Shown here: positions 22,075-27,581 of the stretch, in pieces
How positions within the stretch are numbered: the first letter of the stretch is position 1
Layout: the number at the start of each line of letters is the position of its first letter
NCBI GenBank assembly: GCA_002361655.1
Contig: DETM01000021.1
Coordinates: forward strand, 30,659 to 58,239
DNA from: Prevotella sp. UBA3288
GTDB taxonomy: Bacteria > Bacteroidota > Bacteroidia > Bacteroidales > Bacteroidaceae
DNA length: 27,581 bases
Direction of reading: 5' to 3'
Position numbers and translations under genes: made by a program
The notes under the pieces: generated by a model
Seen by the model: the letters and a program-made list of their open reading frames with translations, nothing else
Databases searched by the model: none
What the model was told of the DNA's origin: nothing

Positions 22075-23043
22075 TCACAATTGTTCTATCTCTTCCGCCG
22101 TCAGGCCGAGGCTCTTGGCAATGATGTCCAACGGCACTCCGTTGTCCTTCAGACTGCGGGCGTTCTTAATACGCTCATCAGCACGACCTATGGCTTCGCC
22201 TTCGGCACGACCCTCGGCTCGACCCTCGGCACGACCCTCGGCACGACCCTCAGCCCGCCCTTCGGCACGACTTTTGTCGACGGCGGTCTTCATGGTGCTG
22301 TAGTAGTCCCAGTAGTTCTTGATGCTCGCCTCATATTCGCGGCGCTCCTCTGGCGAGTACTGGGCTATCTCGGCCTGCTCGAACACTTTCTGGAAGATGC
22401 GGTCCTGCAGGGCCTTCGGACGGTCCAGCAGACGGCTCAGGTTGCGCAGCACGAACATCCACTTGTCGAACATCGTCTCCAGTTCGTGCTCCGTCTTGTT
22501 GAACTTCGGCATCTCCAGATAGACGAAGGTCAGTTTGTCGTAGAAGATGTGGTTGTCTTCTACATCTTTCAGTTTAATCTCGTGGCGGTAACTGTCGGCA
22601 GGATACTCGCCGTCGGGAAACTTGAAGTTCAGCACACCGATGGTGTAGACATCCTCCAGGTGGTAGTCCCACTTCTTCCCCTTCGGCGCCTGCTCGCGGA
22701 TGGCAAAGGTGGAGTAGTAGATGCTGCGGTCCTTGAAGTACTCCTGCTCGGCCTTCTGCATCTCCACGATGAAGCGTCCGCCGTCCTCCGTCTTACAGTA
22801 GACGTCGAACACGGCCCGGCGGTCGCCGTAGCCGTCGCCAAGATGCTCGCCGTTCAGATACTGCACGTCGGTAATCTCCTTCTTCGTGCCATTGAACAGG
22901 GCATTGAGAAACGAGATGAGCAAGTCCTTGTTCATCTCCGTGCCGAAGAGTTTCTTGAAGCCGAAGTCGGTGTAGGGGTTGATGTATCGCTCCTCGGGCG
23001 ACAACAGACCATCGGTAAGCATTGGTTTCTGTTCGTCTGACAT
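22075..23043 (-). CDS. Rpn/PD-(D/E)XK_2-family putative recombination-promoting nuclease
   Basis: A 322-aa protein of the Rpn (YhgA-like, PDDEXK_2) family, often annotated as a putative transposase; E. coli Rpn proteins are nucleases that stimulate RecA-independent recombination. The N-terminal INPYTDFGFKKLFG (21-34) is characteristic. The likely active site is Asp80 in AVFDVY and Glu94-x-Gln96 in FIVEMQ. Residues about 258-281 are AEGR repeats encoded by a 12-bp tandem array, followed by GVPLDIIAKSLGLTAEEIEQL. The frame continues upstream into the promoter repeat; ATG 23043 (MSDEQKPML) is preferred, about 20 nt after the expected transcription start. Confidence 0.85.
   Translation of the reverse strand: MSDEQKPMLTDGLLSPEERYINPYTDFGFKKLFGTEMNKDLLISFLNALFNGTKKEITDVQYLNGEHLGDGYGDRRAVFDVYCKTEDGGRFIVEMQKAEQEYFKDRSIYYSTFAIREQAPKGKKWDYHLEDVYTIGVLNFKFPDGEYPADSYRHEIKLKDVEDNHIFYDKLTFVYLEMPKFNKTEHELETMFDKWMFVLRNLSRLLDRPKALQDRIFQKVFEQAEIAQYSPEERREYEASIKNYWDYYSTMKTAVDKSRAEGRAEGRAEGRAEGRAEGRAEGEAIGRADERIKNARSLKDNGVPLDIIAKSLGLTAEEIEQL
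22201..22270. repeat. 12-bp tandem array coding AEGR repeats in the Rpn-like gene
   Basis: Nearly six 12-bp units of the form CTCGGCACGACC run from 22201 to 22270 with few differences. Each encodes one AEGR tetrapeptide on the minus strand. Unit gain or loss keeps the frame, so it would vary only the length of the C-terminal linker. Confidence 0.92.
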
Positions 23044-23065
23044 GGTCACACTAATTATAATGGTA

Positions 23066-23125
23066 CGCTGCAAAAGTACACAAAAATCCCGAAACGCCAA
23101 AGCATTTCGGGATTTATTTTTGATT
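23066..23125 (-). promoter_or_regulatory. 60-bp promoter/hairpin module, copy 2 (drives the Rpn-like gene)
   Basis: Identical over 60 bp to 21146-21205 and in the same orientation, 1920 bp away. TTTG and TACTTTTG (23071-23078) with 19 nt between them face the Rpn-like gene, whose ATG lies 28 bp beyond the -7 box. The embedded CCCGAAA/TTTCGGG hairpin could also terminate transcription arriving from either side. Confidence 0.85.
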
Positions 23126-23151
23126 CTAATGCCTTGAAGGGGCTATAATCC

Positions 23152-23235
23152 CGTTTGGAGGCTTCTGGCATCCCGTTTGGAGGCTTCAAACGCCTCGTTT
23201 GGAGGCTTCAAACGGTGCGTTTGGAGGCTTCAAAC
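23152..23235. repeat. Four-unit array with exact 22-bp period
   Basis: CGTTTGGAGGCTTC begins at 23152, 23174, 23196 and 23218, exactly 22 bp apart. In units 2-4 the core extends to CGTTTGGAGGCTTCAAAC, an imperfect palindrome with GTTTG/CAAAC ends. The spacers differ. The layout suits repeated protein sites on one face of the helix, but its role is unknown. Confidence 0.9.
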
Positions 23236-23284
23236 CAGTAGCCGGCAAGGTCCGGTGTCATTCGCTTAGGTTCCTTGGGGGAGG

Positions 23285-23347
23285 TGATGCCCCCTCTATG
23301 ACATATACCCCCTATAAGGGGGTTAATGTCTAAGAGGGGAGGCATCA
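23285..23347. repeat. Long imperfect hairpin upstream of exbB
   Basis: TGATGCC at 23285 pairs with GGCATCA at 23341-23347. CCTCT/AGAGG, GACAT/ATGTC and CCCCC/GGGGG continue the stem with small bulges to a TATAA loop. No U-tract follows, so this is not a classical terminator. It lies between the 22-bp array and the exbB promoter. Confidence 0.75.
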
Positions 23348-23461
23348 GGAGGGGGCAGACCTCTCTATGAGATCGTTTTGGAGAAAGCCAAAGAAAATCA
23401 GATTTTTCTTTGGAAATGATAATTATTTCGGCCTTCTGCTGTTTAATTCATATTTATTTTG

Positions 23462-23469
23462 TACCTTTG
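23462..23469 (+). promoter_or_regulatory. -7 promoter box for the exbB operon
   Basis: TACCTTTG is an exact TAnnTTTG match 23 bp before the exbB ATG at 23493. No perfect -33 TTTG is present; the upstream 20-30 bp are AT-rich. Confidence 0.65.
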
Positions 23470-23492
23470 CGTCAAAATTTGAAGTAACAGAT

Positions 23493-24350
23493 ATGAAGAG
23501 AATCATCAAGGCCCTTGCCTTGGCAACCTTTCTGGCCATAAGCCAGACGGCGGCATTCGCCCAGCAGCAGGAAGCCGATACGACGGCACCATCGGTGACG
23601 GCCGACGCTGTTGTGGCCGACACTGCCGTGGGCGATCTGTCGGTCGAGGAGATGGTGGGCCAGGAGGATATGGCGGCTCTCGAGGCTATGGCCCTTGAGG
23701 AGCAGAGCCTGCATCAGCAGTTGAAGACGAAGTTCGTCGAAGGTTCACCATTCTATATGTCGCTCGTGGCCATCGTGCTGGTGCTGGGATTGGCCTTGTG
23801 CATCGAGCGCATCATCTATCTCACACTGGCCGAGATCAAGACCCGCAAACTGCTGGCCGACATCGACCGTCGACTGGAACAAGACGATGTGGAAGGGGCG
23901 AAGACCCTCTGTCGCGATACCCGAGGTCCGGTGGCGTCGGTCTGCTATCAGGGCTTGATGCACGCTCAGGAGAGTATGGACAGCATCGAGCGCAACATTG
24001 TCAGTTACGGTTCGGTGCAGGCCGCCAAGTTGGAGCGCGGCTGCTCGTGGATCCGCCTCTGCATCGCCGTGGCACCCTCACTCGGCTTCCTGGGCACGGT
24101 CATCGGCATGGTGATGGCTTTCGACCAGATTCAGGAGGCTGGCGACATCAGTCCGACCATCGTGGCCGAAGGCATGAAGATGGCACTCATTACCACCATC
24201 TTCGGTATCATTGTGGCCGTCGTGCTGCAAGTGTTCTACAACTTCATCCTCTCGAAGATTGAGCATCTGACCATGCAGATGGAGGATGCTGCCATCACGC
24301 TGATGGACCTCATCGGAAAGTGGAAGACGAAAGGAGGGGAGCGGGTATGA
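23493..24350 (+). CDS. exbB: ExbB/TolQ/MotA-family proton channel protein
   Basis: A 285-aa inner-membrane protein of the ExbB/TolQ family that powers TonB-dependent transport with the proton gradient. A signal peptide (cut near AFAQ, residue 24) is followed by about 60 acidic periplasmic residues, then a first membrane segment at about 88-110. The conserved pair of segments is at about 188-210 (CIAVAPSLGFLGTVIGMVMAF) and 229-253 (MALITTIFGIIVAVVLQVFYNFIL). Family motif GFLGTVIGM is intact. The ATG at 23493 gives a clean signal peptide; the longer frame upstream crosses the promoter and is rejected. The stop overlaps a 32-codon gene by ATGA. It could energise BtuB encoded nearby, though no tonB is in view. 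Confidence 0.92.
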   Translation: MKRIIKALALATFLAISQTAAFAQQQEADTTAPSVTADAVVADTAVGDLSVEEMVGQEDMAALEAMALEEQSLHQQLKTKFVEGSPFYMSLVAIVLVLGLALCIERIIYLTLAEIKTRKLLADIDRRLEQDDVEGAKTLCRDTRGPVASVCYQGLMHAQESMDSIERNIVSYGSVQAAKLERGCSWIRLCIAVAPSLGFLGTVIGMVMAFDQIQEAGDISPTIVAEGMKMALITTIFGIIVAVVLQVFYNFILSKIEHLTMQMEDAAITLMDLIGKWKTKGGERV

Positions 24351-24445
24351 TCGACGTGCTGCTCTATACCATCTACGTGATGCTGGGCCTGCTGGCGGGC
24401 CTGGTGGTCTGGTCGCTGATTCACCAATATCTAACCCGGGATTAG
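24347..24445 (+). CDS. 32-aa membrane microprotein between exbB and exbD
   Basis: An ORF of 32 codons starts with an ATG overlapping the exbB stop (ATGA at 24347-24350) and ends with TAG 6 bp before the ATG of the first exbD. The peptide begins MIDVLLYTIYVMLGLLAGLV, continues VWSLIHQYLTRD, and so has one membrane helix with a charged end. The 4-bp overlap and filled gap match tightly coupled genes in this region. A single-pass peptide here could be a small subunit or assembly factor of the ExbBD complex; this is inference. The alternative is a chance reading frame. Confidence 0.65.
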   Translation: MIDVLLYTIYVMLGLLAGLVVWSLIHQYLTRD

Positions 24446-24451
24446 ACAGAT

Positions 24452-25072
24452 ATGTTCGGACGGAGGAAACGCAGGGAAGTGCCCGAATTGAATTCTACAT
24501 CGACAGCCGACATCTCGTTCATGCTGCTGGTGTTCTTCCTCGTGACCTCGTCGATGGACACCGACAAAGGTCTGGCACGGCAGTTGCCGCAGCCCGACAA
24601 CAGGCTGGAGGAGCAGGACCTGCTGGTGAAACGGCGCAACGTGATGCAACTGCGCCTCGATGCTGACAACGTGCTCACTTGTAACGGCGACGTCATCACT
24701 CCCCGTGACCTGACGCTCAGCGTGGCTGACTTCGTGGCTAACGAGGCAGGTGATGCCGAGAAGCCGGAGATGAGCGAGCGCGAGGTGCATCTCTTCGGCA
24801 AATGCAAGGTCAGCGACCGCCACGTCATCTTCATCCAAGTGAACCCCAAGGCTACTTACAGTGCCTATTTCGATATGCAGAACGCCATCGTGGCGGGCTA
24901 TGCAAAACTGCGCAACGCATTGGCCCTAAGGCACTTCGGACATCCATGGGCACAGTGCTCGCTGGAGGAGCGCGACGCTATCAGCCTGGTCTATCCGCAG
25001 CGCATCAGCGAGCAAGACTGGCAGGACGCCCTTGCCGGTAGCCCACAGCAGGAGAAAGGAGGTAAGTCGTGA
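24452..25072 (+). CDS. exbD: ExbD/TolR-family protein (first copy)
   Basis: A 206-aa inner-membrane protein with one N-terminal helix, partner of ExbB. The TADISFMLLVFFLVTSSMD stretch at about 18-36 holds the conserved membrane Asp used for proton transfer. The periplasmic part is longer than in E. coli ExbD (about 140 aa) and contains VMQLRLDADNVLTCNG and a VIFIQVNPKATY strand. A positively charged start (MFGRRKRR) fits the cytoplasmic side. Its stop overlaps the start of a second exbD. Two ExbD-type proteins in tandem are common in Bacteroidetes as far as I recall. Confidence 0.92.
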   Translation: MFGRRKRREVPELNSTSTADISFMLLVFFLVTSSMDTDKGLARQLPQPDNRLEEQDLLVKRRNVMQLRLDADNVLTCNGDVITPRDLTLSVADFVANEAGDAEKPEMSEREVHLFGKCKVSDRHVIFIQVNPKATYSAYFDMQNAIVAGYAKLRNALALRHFGHPWAQCSLEERDAISLVYPQRISEQDWQDALAGSPQQEKGGKS

Positions 25073-25554
25073 AGTTGCAGCGTGGCATGTTCCGCCGCAG
25101 GGAGCACCCGTTGCCGAGTCTCAACACCTCGTCGCTGCCCGACCTGATTTTCACGGTGCTCTTCTTCTTTATGATTGTCACCCACATGAGGGATGTCGAA
25201 CTGAAGGTGCACTATGTGGTGCCGCAGGGTACTGAACTGCAAAAGATGACGCCCAAGTCGGCTGTCACTCATATATATATAGGTAGGGTAGAAGGACTGC
25301 CGGCCGACAGTTTCTGCATTCAACTGAACAACCGGCTGGCCACGGTAGGCGACATCCGCGAGTTTGTAGAGACGGAGCGGGCCCGGATGGCAGACGACGA
25401 CCAGGCGCGGATGCTGGTCAGCATCAAGGCCGACCGCGACGTGCCTTATGGTCTGATAGCCCGGGTGAAGCAGGCGCTGCAACAGTCGTTCGCCCTGAAG
25501 ATCAGTTACTCGGCTACGGGGACTGAGAATGGAGAATCGAGAATTGAGAATTGA
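25069..25554 (+). CDS. exbD: ExbD/TolR-family protein (second copy)
   Basis: A 161-aa second ExbD-type protein with one N-terminal helix (SSLPDLIFTVLFFFMIVTHM), keeping the membrane Asp. The periplasmic part ends with a strand-rich region (MLVSIKADRDVPYGLIARVK) like the usual ExbD fold. The chosen GTG overlaps the previous stop (GTGA), with AAAGGAGG upstream acting as a rare clear Shine-Dalgarno sequence. An ATG at 25087 is the alternative. The last dozen residues (TGTENGESRIEN) are encoded by the start of a GAGAATTGA repeat, so the natural stop has probably been replaced. Confidence 0.88.
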   Translation: MKLQRGMFRRREHPLPSLNTSSLPDLIFTVLFFFMIVTHMRDVELKVHYVVPQGTELQKMTPKSAVTHIYIGRVEGLPADSFCIQLNNRLATVGDIREFVETERARMADDDQARMLVSIKADRDVPYGLIARVKQALQQSFALKISYSATGTENGESRIEN

Positions 25555-25584
25555 GAATTGAAAATAGAGAATTGAGAATTAAAA
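25525..25584. repeat. Degenerate GAGAATTGA repeat between exbD and the Lrp gene
   Basis: Six or so units of GAGAATTGA or close variants (GAGAATGGA, GAGAATCGA, GAAAATAGA) run from 25525 to about 25584. The array encodes the C-terminus of the second ExbD and ends 8 bp before the Lrp ATG. Confidence 0.85.
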
Positions 25585-25591
25585 ATACGCT

Positions 25592-26071
25592 ATGGCAAAT
25601 CTGAAACTTGACAAATTAGACAAGCAAATCCTTAAGATGATTGCTGAGGATGCACGGGTGCCTTTCCTGGAGGTGGCCCGGGCATGCAATGTGAGCGGTG
25701 CCGCTATTCATCAGCGCATTCAGAAACTGACCAACATCGGTGTGCTCAAAGGCTCGGAGTTTATCATCGACCCGGAGAAAATAGGCTATGAGACGTGTGC
25801 CTTTATCGGCCTGAACCTGAAAGAGCCGGAGTCGTTCGATAACGTGGTGGAGCAGTTGAAGACGATGCCCGAGGTAGTGGAGTGTCATTATACCACCGGC
25901 AACTACGACCTCTTCATCAAGGTCTATGCCAAGAACAACCACCACCTGCTCAATCTTATCCACGACAAACTGCAACCCTTGGGCTTGAGCAGTTCACAGA
26001 CGCTGATCTCCTTCCACTCGGCCTTCGACCACCAATTGCCGATGATGAACATCATCGACGGCGAGGAGTAG
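25592..26071 (+). CDS. Lrp/AsnC-family transcriptional regulator
   Basis: A 159-aa regulator with the classical two-part Lrp layout. The N-terminal helix-turn-helix is at about 5-55 (LDKLDKQILKMIAEDARVPF, CNVSGAAIHQRIQKL). The C-terminal RAM/ligand domain has TCAFIGLNLKEP, VVECHYTTGNYDLFIKV and a final LISFHSAFDHQLP. It probably senses an amino acid or small metabolite; its targets cannot be told from the sequence. The ATG at 25592 fits the family start and follows the repeat array. Its last 20 bp overlap the 3' end of the convergent folA gene. Confidence 0.93.
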   Translation: MANLKLDKLDKQILKMIAEDARVPFLEVARACNVSGAAIHQRIQKLTNIGVLKGSEFIIDPEKIGYETCAFIGLNLKEPESFDNVVEQLKTMPEVVECHYTTGNYDLFIKVYAKNNHHLLNLIHDKLQPLGLSSSQTLISFHSAFDHQLPMMNIIDGEE

Positions 26072-26546
26072 GCCGCAGATAGTCCACGAAATCGTAAGCG
26101 TGCGAATGTCGCTCGTCTGCGGGGTGGTGTTCGCGCGCTTCTTCTGTCCAGTCGCTATAGTCGGGGAAGAAGGTGTCGGCCTCCGACGGCGTGTCGTCAA
26201 TCTCGGTCAGACAGAGACGGTCGGCCTGGTCCAGCAGTCCGCGGTAGAGGCTGGCTCCACCTATTATATATATATCCTCGTCGGGCTGGCAGGTGGCGAT
26301 GAAGTCATCCCACGTGGCAAAGCACTCGCAGCCCGGCAGCGTCGTCACGCTGGTGGTCAGCACGCAGTTGCGACGGTTGGGCAGTGCCCCCTTGGGCAGA
26401 CTCTCGAAGGTGCGGCGCCCCATCACGATGGTGTGGCCCGTGGTCAGCGCCTTGAAGCGCTTCAGGTCGTTGGGCAGCCAGTATATCAGTTTGTTCTCAA
26501 AGCCGATGGCGCGGTTGCGGGCCACGGCAGCAATCATCGTTACCAT
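26052..26546 (-). CDS. folA: Dihydrofolate reductase
   Basis: A 164-aa NADPH-dependent enzyme that regenerates tetrahydrofolate in the cytoplasm. Family marks: MIAAVARNRAIGFENKLIYW at the N-terminus, LPNDLKRFKALTTGHTIVMG, GRRTFESLPKGALPNRRN and IIGGASLYRG. The ATG at 26546 (MVTMIAAVARN) is preferred over the one at 26537 since most members have a few residues before the first strand. The longer upstream frame crosses the promoter. The gene overlaps the Lrp gene tail to tail by 20 bp, and its promoter box lies about 20 bp upstream of the ATG. Confidence 0.95.
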   Translation of the reverse strand: MVTMIAAVARNRAIGFENKLIYWLPNDLKRFKALTTGHTIVMGRRTFESLPKGALPNRRNCVLTTSVTTLPGCECFATWDDFIATCQPDEDIYIIGGASLYRGLLDQADRLCLTEIDDTPSEADTFFPDYSDWTEEAREHHPADERHSHAYDFVDYLRPTPRRR

Positions 26547-26566
26547 GTGGATTCGCTTTTTGATGG

Positions 26567-26598
26567 CAAAGTTACAACCTTTTTGACTTCCGAGCAAA
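26567..26598 (-). promoter_or_regulatory. Promoter of folA
   Basis: The minus strand shows TTTG near 26595-26598, 20 nt, then TAACTTTG (26567-26574). The -7 box and the next ten bases (CCATCAAAAA) are the same as before the btuF-like gene. Confidence 0.7.
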
Positions 26599-26613
26599 CT
26601 TTTCCTCTCTTTT

Positions 26614-26639
26614 CTTTGGCGTTTCGGGATTTTTGTGTA
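26614..26639 (+). repeat. Partial, decayed copy of the 60-bp promoter module
   Basis: A 26-bp exact match to the centre of the 60-bp module (TTTGGCGTTTCGGG and following), in the opposite orientation. The -7 box has decayed from TACTTTTG to TATGCTTC, and only one arm of the hairpin remains. No plus-strand gene follows. Confidence 0.8.
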
Positions 26640-26753
26640 TGCTTCAAATACGTCCTCACATTCCTCCTTGTCAATCCACTCCCATCCTTCAGTTTATCAA
26701 TAATGATATTAAAAACAACTTATTATTCATCATCCCTTATATAATTATTATAA
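26640..26753. other. AT-rich spacer without visible genes
   Basis: About 115 bp between the decayed repeat and the end of the Fic-family gene. It is clearly more AT-rich than the rest of the window, and I see no ORF, promoter or clear terminator hairpin in it. The change in composition marks a boundary before the Fic gene. Confidence 0.6.
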
Positions 26754-27581
26754 TCACTGAGTCACAAACACTCTCCAACTTCCGTCCTTCTCGCCACGTT
26801 CAACATAATTCTTCTGAATAAGTTGGTCGAGAAGTTTTTGAATGGCAGCAATACTGATGCCTGTTATTTCTTTCATATCTGCCAGCGTAAGCGTTGGTTG
26901 GGTACGCATGGCATTCAAAATCTTCGTATAATTAGGTGTACGGAACGCTATCCGTTCACCATCATACCACCATACATTCTCATCCTTTTCGCTTACAAAC
27001 AGCACATCATTATAAACCTCAGTAGCGATCAATTCATTAAAGTATTTCAGAAACGGTTTGATGTCCTTAATATCAGCATGTGCACCATCAGCAGGTACAG
27101 GGCCGACCTCCATATCAGTCTGATGCAAAGCCTCTAAATACTCACTCTTTTTACGACTGCGCACTACAATCATCGGATAATCGTGGCGAGTAAGAATAAA
27201 GTTTACCATCAGTCGGGCTATACGTCCATTTCCATCCTCAAACGGGTGAATGCGGATGTATCTGTAGTGGAATAGAGCCGCTAACTCCACAGGAGAGAGT
27301 TTTCCGTCCTGCTCTGCCTTGTTATACCAATCCACCAAATCTGTCATCAAACTGGGAGTTTCTTCTGGTGAGGCATATTCGAATCGGTCGCCATAGCGAG
27401 TGATGACGCTGTTTGGACGAGTCTTATATTGTCCAGCATGGATGACAAAACTTGTTTGTACACCTCCAGGGAGTTCACGATATACGGTATAATCTTCACG
27501 TAACAAGGTTTTATGTAATGTCCGGATAAAGTTTTGTGTTAGCGGAACCTCCTTCACTGATGCCTCTTCAGACATCATGCG
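26754..27581 (-). CDS. Fic-family protein, N-terminus outside window
   Basis: At least 274 residues of a Fic/DOC-type protein, which usually transfers AMP from ATP to a hydroxyl of a target protein. The catalytic motif HPFEDGNGRIAR begins at residue 111 counted from the Met codon at 27578, with catalytic His111 intact. Upstream lies the flap-like region HAGQYKTRPNSV, and the C-terminus is a winged-helix-like part (TLADMKEITGISIAAIQKLL). The frame is open to the window edge, and an inhibitory S/TxxxEG/N helix expected before the core is not visible, so the start is probably beyond 27581. Lower G+C than its neighbours suggests horizontal acquisition. Confidence 0.9.
   Translation of the reverse strand, partial: RMMSEEASVKEVPLTQNFIRTLHKTLLREDYTVYRELPGGVQTSFVIHAGQYKTRPNSVITRYGDRFEYASPEETPSLMTDLVDWYNKAEQDGKLSPVELAALFHYRYIRIHPFEDGNGRIARLMVNFILTRHDYPMIVVRSRKKSEYLEALHQTDMEVGPVPADGAHADIKDIKPFLKYFNELIATEVYNDVLFVSEKDENVWWYDGERIAFRTPNYTKILNAMRTQPTLTLADMKEITGISIAAIQKLLDQLIQKNYVERGEKDGSWRVFVTQ

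Noticed and set aside
22081..23040. 319-codon plus-strand frame opposite the Rpn-like gene
   Set aside because: Valine/leucine-rich mirror of the real gene caused by high G+C codon use; the Rpn motifs are on the minus strand.
22075..23043. Rpn-like gene as an insertion sequence transposase
   Set aside because: No terminal inverted repeats or target duplications at its ends; the family is a PD-(D/E)XK nuclease despite frequent transposase labels.
23152..23235. 22-bp repeats as a CRISPR array
   Set aside because: Spacers are only about 4-8 bp and there are no cas genes; this is a short tandem array, not CRISPR.

Overview
This window looks like a chromosomal segment from a Bacteroidales bacterium, probably of the Prevotella/Bacteroides group. 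Evidence: several promoters match the Bacteroidetes pattern (TTTG, about 19-20 nt, then TAnnTTTG), Shine-Dalgarno sequences are mostly absent, surface lipoproteins are of Bacteroidetes type, and the cobalamin genes are fused in a way I recall from this phylum. Genus assignment is inference; no search was run.

Layout. 1-2228: 3' part of alaS, a 25-bp tandem duplication, a bidirectional terminator, and tRNA-Leu(TAG) and tRNA-Val(GAC) on the minus strand. 2326-4534 (plus): a BtuF-like binding lipoprotein and a BtuC-like permease, with no ATPase beside them. 4464-19030 (minus): a cobalamin operon of about 14.5 kb. It starts with a cobalamin riboswitch and runs btuB, a DUF4374-like surface lipoprotein, cbiL, cbiA, cbiP, cbiB, cbiHC, cbiET, cbiGF, cbiJD. 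Four of these proteins are two-enzyme fusions, and most junctions overlap by 4-13 bp. Divergent from it (19132-20567, plus) are a PduO-type adenosyltransferase and a CobD-like threonine-phosphate decarboxylase. Together they encode B12 capture and uptake, most anaerobic corrin-ring steps, adenosylation and aminopropanol supply. No cobalt chelatase, cobU/cobS/cobT or btuD is visible.

20568-21510 has no convincing CDS. It holds a terminator, a candidate structured RNA of about 430 nt on the minus strand, and a 60-bp promoter/hairpin module that recurs perfectly at 23066-23125. The two copies flank an unknown 184-aa protein gene and an Rpn/PD-(D/E)XK_2 nuclease gene. 23126-23492 holds a 22-bp-period repeat array and a long hairpin. 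23493-25554 is an ExbB, 32-aa membrane microprotein, ExbD, ExbD operon. It is followed by an Lrp/AsnC regulator, a convergent dihydrofolate reductase gene, and a Fic-family gene cut by the window end.

The most unusual signals are: (1) short G/C-run dyad repeats apparently inserted in frame in several consecutive cobalamin enzymes, encoding similar peptides such as SEGVG and TEGLG; (2) the orphan structured RNA and its repeated promoter; (3) the lipoprotein between btuB and cbiL as a possible B12-capture protein; (4) the microprotein between exbB and exbD.
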